Below are positions 31,619-34,079 of a DNA stretch of 34,079 nucleotides, piece after piece; within the stretch, counting starts at the first letter, position 1, and each line of letters starts with the position of its first letter. The notes below the pieces were generated by a model. That model saw only the letters and a program-made list of their open reading frames with translations, did no database searches and was not told where the DNA came from. The position numbers and the translations under genes are program-made. Source of the DNA: Alsobacter soli (GTDB lineage Bacteria > Pseudomonadota > Alphaproteobacteria > Rhizobiales > Beijerinckiaceae); assembly GCF_003004785.1 (NCBI RefSeq), contig NZ_PVZS01000003.1, forward strand, positions 240,002 to 274,080, read 5' to 3'.

Positions 31619-32735
31619 GGGCCGCCCGATAAAGCCGCTCATGGTCGGCGGCCACGGCCGCCCAGTCATACCGGCCCAGTCCGGGCCTGGGTCCGGCAAG
31701 CCTCGACAGGGCGGCCCGGTCGGTCGCCAGCTGGATGATCGCCTCTGCGCAGGCCTCGTCGGAATCGCACAGGACGCCGTCCTGGTCGGTGATGAAATCC
31801 TCCAGCCCCGTGCCGCGGCGGCCAACCACCGGCAGTCCCGCGGCCCTCGCCTCCAGCGCAGCGATTCCGAACGCCTCCTTGGTGGACGGCAGGAGAAAGA
31901 GGTTTGAACGCTCGTAGAGCTCGCGGAGGGCCTGGGGGGGCCGCCAGCCGCGCAGGCGCAACTGCGCCGACAGGCTAGACGATTGGGCCGCCCGGGCCAT
32001 GCGGCCGGCGTAGCGCCCCTCCCCCGCAACGACGAGCTCCAGCGTGACGCCCCGGCCCGCAAGGGCCTCACCGGCCCGGCGCAGCACGTTAAGGAGGGCC
32101 ATGGGCCGCTTGGTGCGCGCGAGCCGCATGGCCGTGACAACGCGAAAAACGGGGCCTGCGCCGGTGTGGGGCCTTGCCCCCGACCAAAACGCGTGGTCAT
32201 GGCCGTTCGGCATGACCAGCACGGGCCGGCCCGGCGCGATGCGCTGCACCTGCCCGGCGATGACGGCGCTGACGGCGCCGAGCGTCACGCCCTGAGCCGT
32301 CCAGCCGGTCGCCTTGTCGAGGAGGCCAAGCCAGAAGGGGACGACGCCCAAACTGGAGTGAAAGGTGAGCAGAACGGGCAGCCCCAGGCGGCGAGCGGCG
32401 ATCAGCCCGGCGAGGCACACGGGCGCGACCACGCTCGGATGGGCATGGACCAGGTTGAAATCGCCCTCGGCGAGCGCGCCCTGGATGGTGGCGACGAGCC
32501 GCGGCGACCAGGCGATCTGGGCGCCGGGCAACAGTGGCGTCGGAAGCCGGATCACGGGCACGCCGTCGTAAATGGCGTCGCCAGGCAGGCTGGTGATGAC
32601 CGTGGCCTCAACGCCCCGACCGATCAGGGCGCGAGCCAGGCCGGCGAGCTGCGTTTCGATGCCGCCCCGGCGCGGCGCGAACCAGTCCGACAGGAGCGCG
32701 ACCCGGAGGGGGCGCTCGCCAGATCGGGCTCCCAT
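31587..32735 (-). CDS. GT4-family glycosyltransferase
   Basis: GT-B-fold glycosyltransferase of 382 residues. The N-terminal domain has DWFAPRRGGIE, with the Gly-rich loop, then LVHAHPSV. The C-terminal nucleotide-sugar domain has MPNGHD and LLPSTKEAFGIAALEARAAGLPVV, the E(x7)E motif of this family. Start ATG 32735 lies just before the conserved RVALLSDWF; GTG 32747, or the full open frame to 32864, are alternatives because no Shine-Dalgarno sequence is seen. It is likely to add a hexose to a lipid or glycan. Confidence 0.86.
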   Translation of the reverse strand: MGARSGERPLRVALLSDWFAPRRGGIETQLAGLARALIGRGVEATVITSLPGDAIYDGVPVIRLPTPLLPGAQIAWSPRLVATIQGALAEGDFNLVHAHPSVVAPVCLAGLIAARRLGLPVLLTFHSSLGVVPFWLGLLDKATGWTAQGVTLGAVSAVIAGQVQRIAPGRPVLVMPNGHDHAFWSGARPHTGAGPVFRVVTAMRLARTKRPMALLNVLRRAGEALAGRGVTLELVVAGEGRYAGRMARAAQSSSLSAQLRLRGWRPPQALRELYERSNLFLLPSTKEAFGIAALEARAAGLPVVGRRGTGLEDFITDQDGVLCDSDEACAEAIIQLATDRAALSRLAGPRPGLGRYDWAAVAADHERLYRAALTGPRIRGRA

Positions 32736-32883
32736 TGGCTGGATCACGGTGGCGTTGGCTCCCGGAGCGTGGCGCCAAGCACGACCACTGCGGCGCTCGG
32801 CGCGATCGAGACCCCATAGCCGGTTGACGCCTACACGTCTCGCGCGAAAAGTCGCGACGCGCACGTCTTGAGAGTCTGTGTTT
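32736..32883. promoter_or_regulatory. divergent promoter region between two GT4 genes
   Basis: About 150 bases separate the divergent genes. TTGACG at 32824-32829 resembles a -35 box toward the right-hand gene, but no good -10 follows at 17 bases. CGCG-AAAAGT-CGCG (32843-32856) is a short dyad. Nothing firmer can be said. Confidence 0.25.
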
Positions 32884-34079
32884 GTGTCCTCCCATATCGC
32901 CTTGAGCTCTCCGCCGGTCCCCCAGCGCCGCAGCCGGCTGGCCTTCGTGTCTCCCCTGCCGCCGCAGCGCAGCGGCGTGGCGGCCTACGCGGCCGAGCTG
33001 ATCCCGGCCTTGGCGGCGCACTACGATCTCGACCTCGTGTGCGAGGACGCGACGGCCCGCGAGGCGTGGTCGCACACGGGGCACAAGGTTCTGGATCCCG
33101 CCGCCTTCTCGTCCCGCTCGGCCTCCTACGACCGGATCCTTTACCAGCTCGGGAATTCCAACGCGCACCGCTGGATGTTCCCGCTGCTTCAAGACCACCC
33201 GGGCGTGGTCACGCTGCACGACGTTTTCCTGTCCGGCGTTCTCTCCGACATGGACACGTCGTCCTTCCGGGAAGGCGCCTGGTTCGAAGCGCTTTACCGC
33301 GACCACGGATGGGGACCGGCGGCGGACCGTTATCTCCACCGCGACCCCTTTGCAGTGATCCAGCGTTATCCCTGCTGCGGCGCCGCCCTGTTCGATTCGG
33401 TCGGAGCGATCGTGCATTCCCGCGAGGCGCTGGAGCGGATCCGGCGCTGGTACGGCGGCTGGGCAGATACGGTTTCGCTGATTCCGCACCTGCGGGCGCC
33501 GTATCCCCCATGCGGCAGGGGAGGCCCAGCTGCAGGAGGAGGGATCGACCTCGGTTTCGCTCCGGACGACTTCGTGGTGTGCAGCTTCGGCGGACTCGGC
33601 CCTTCCAAGCTGAACCACCGGCTTCTCGCCGCCTTCGCGGCCTCGGCCTCGAGTGGCGACCCGCGCTGCCGGCTCGCCTTCGTCGGTGGCGAGCTGTCGA
33701 GCGACTACGCCCAGGAGTTGCAACGTCAAATTGAGGCGCTCGGCCTCGGTGAGCGCGTGCGCCTCACTGGCTGGGTCGAGCCCGACACCTACAACTCTTA
33801 CCTGCGCCGGGCGGACCTCGCCGTACAACTCCGCGCCCACTCCCGCGGCGAGAGCTCCGGCGCGGCGCTGGATTGTTTGAACCATGGCGCGCCCGTGCTC
33901 GTGAACGCGCACGGGTCCATGGGCGAGCTGCCCGCGGACGCGGTCTGGCGCCTGCCCGACGCGTTCACGGACGCGCAGCTCGCGGGCGCGCTGGAGCGCC
34001 TGCGCGCGGACGCCGGCCTGCGGGCGCGGCTCGCGGAGGCGGGGCGCAGGCGCATCCGCGCGGAGCACGCCCCGGCGGC
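32884..34079 (+). CDS. GT4-family glycosyltransferase, cut by window end
   Basis: GT-B glycosyltransferase of at least 398 residues; the frame is still open at the last base. The opening SRLAFVSPLPPQRSGVAAYAAEL is the family's start (here shown as SRLAFVSPLPP and SGVAAYAAEL), followed by LHDVFLSGV, IPHLRAP, VVCSFGGLGPSKLN and RLTGWVEPDTYNSYLR. The donor-site motif is RGESSGAALDCLNHGAPVLV. The start is GTG 32884, nine bases after GAGAG; GTG 32878 is also in frame, and TGA 32869 limits it upstream. No stop falls in this frame. The C-terminal part is outside the window. Confidence 0.86.
   Translation, partial: MSSHIALSSPPVPQRRSRLAFVSPLPPQRSGVAAYAAELIPALAAHYDLDLVCEDATAREAWSHTGHKVLDPAAFSSRSASYDRILYQLGNSNAHRWMFPLLQDHPGVVTLHDVFLSGVLSDMDTSSFREGAWFEALYRDHGWGPAADRYLHRDPFAVIQRYPCCGAALFDSVGAIVHSREALERIRRWYGGWADTVSLIPHLRAPYPPCGRGGPAAGGGIDLGFAPDDFVVCSFGGLGPSKLNHRLLAAFAASASSGDPRCRLAFVGGELSSDYAQELQRQIEALGLGERVRLTGWVEPDTYNSYLRRADLAVQLRAHSRGESSGAALDCLNHGAPVLVNAHGSMGELPADAVWRLPDAFTDAQLAGALERLRADAGLRARLAEAGRRRIRAEHAPA

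Overview
The window is about 34 kb of very GC-rich DNA with tightly packed genes, mostly joined by 4-base ATGA/GTGA stop-start overlaps. The gene families (an alternative complex III joined to an aa3-type oxidase, a TRAP transporter with a FadR-type regulator, SlyX, Lpt-like permeases) fit a Gram-negative, aerobic alphaproteobacterium, probably of the Rhizobiales/Hyphomicrobiales. That placement is an inference from gene content; there is no rRNA in the window.

Region 1 (1-6945, + strand) is the 3' part of a respiratory operon: the end of an alternative complex III (ActD, ActE, ActF), a small membrane protein, a SCO-type copper chaperone, and cytochrome c oxidase subunits II (fused to cytochrome c), I, III and IV. 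The order suggests that quinol-oxidising ACIII and the oxidase are made together and work as a supercomplex. Region 2 (7051-8272) holds a small secreted protein and a ZIP-family metal transporter.

Region 3 (8329-13972) is a catabolic unit: a FadR/GntR regulator read leftward, and read rightward a TRAP binding protein, a fused DctQM permease, a 2-hydroxyacid dehydrogenase and an amidohydrolase. It looks like uptake and breakdown of an organic or sugar acid whose identity cannot be read from sequence. Region 4 (13973-15135) is gene-poor and partly decayed. It holds slyX and a clear 3' remnant of an aldo/keto reductase gene.

Region 5 (15136 to the right edge) is the most interesting part: a lipid-making island. 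It has two PlsC-type acyltransferases, a short-chain reductase, an alkyl-DHAP synthase homologue (the ether-bond-forming enzyme), a fatty acyl reductase-like enzyme and a cytochrome P450. Next come an LptB-like ATPase with LptF-like and LptG-like permeases, an acyl carrier protein, a ketosynthase and a MaoC-like hotdog protein. Then follow two GT-A-type glycosyltransferases with a small membrane protein, a CDP-alcohol phosphatidyltransferase, a PgpA-type phosphatase, a NodB-type deacetylase and two GT4 glycosyltransferases (the last cut by the window edge). Read together, these could build an ether-linked (glyco)phospholipid, decorate its head group and move it across the envelope with a dedicated Lpt-like machine. 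Each family call is sequence-based; the combined pathway is a hypothesis.

No rRNA, tRNA, CRISPR array, insertion sequence or replication origin was recognised.
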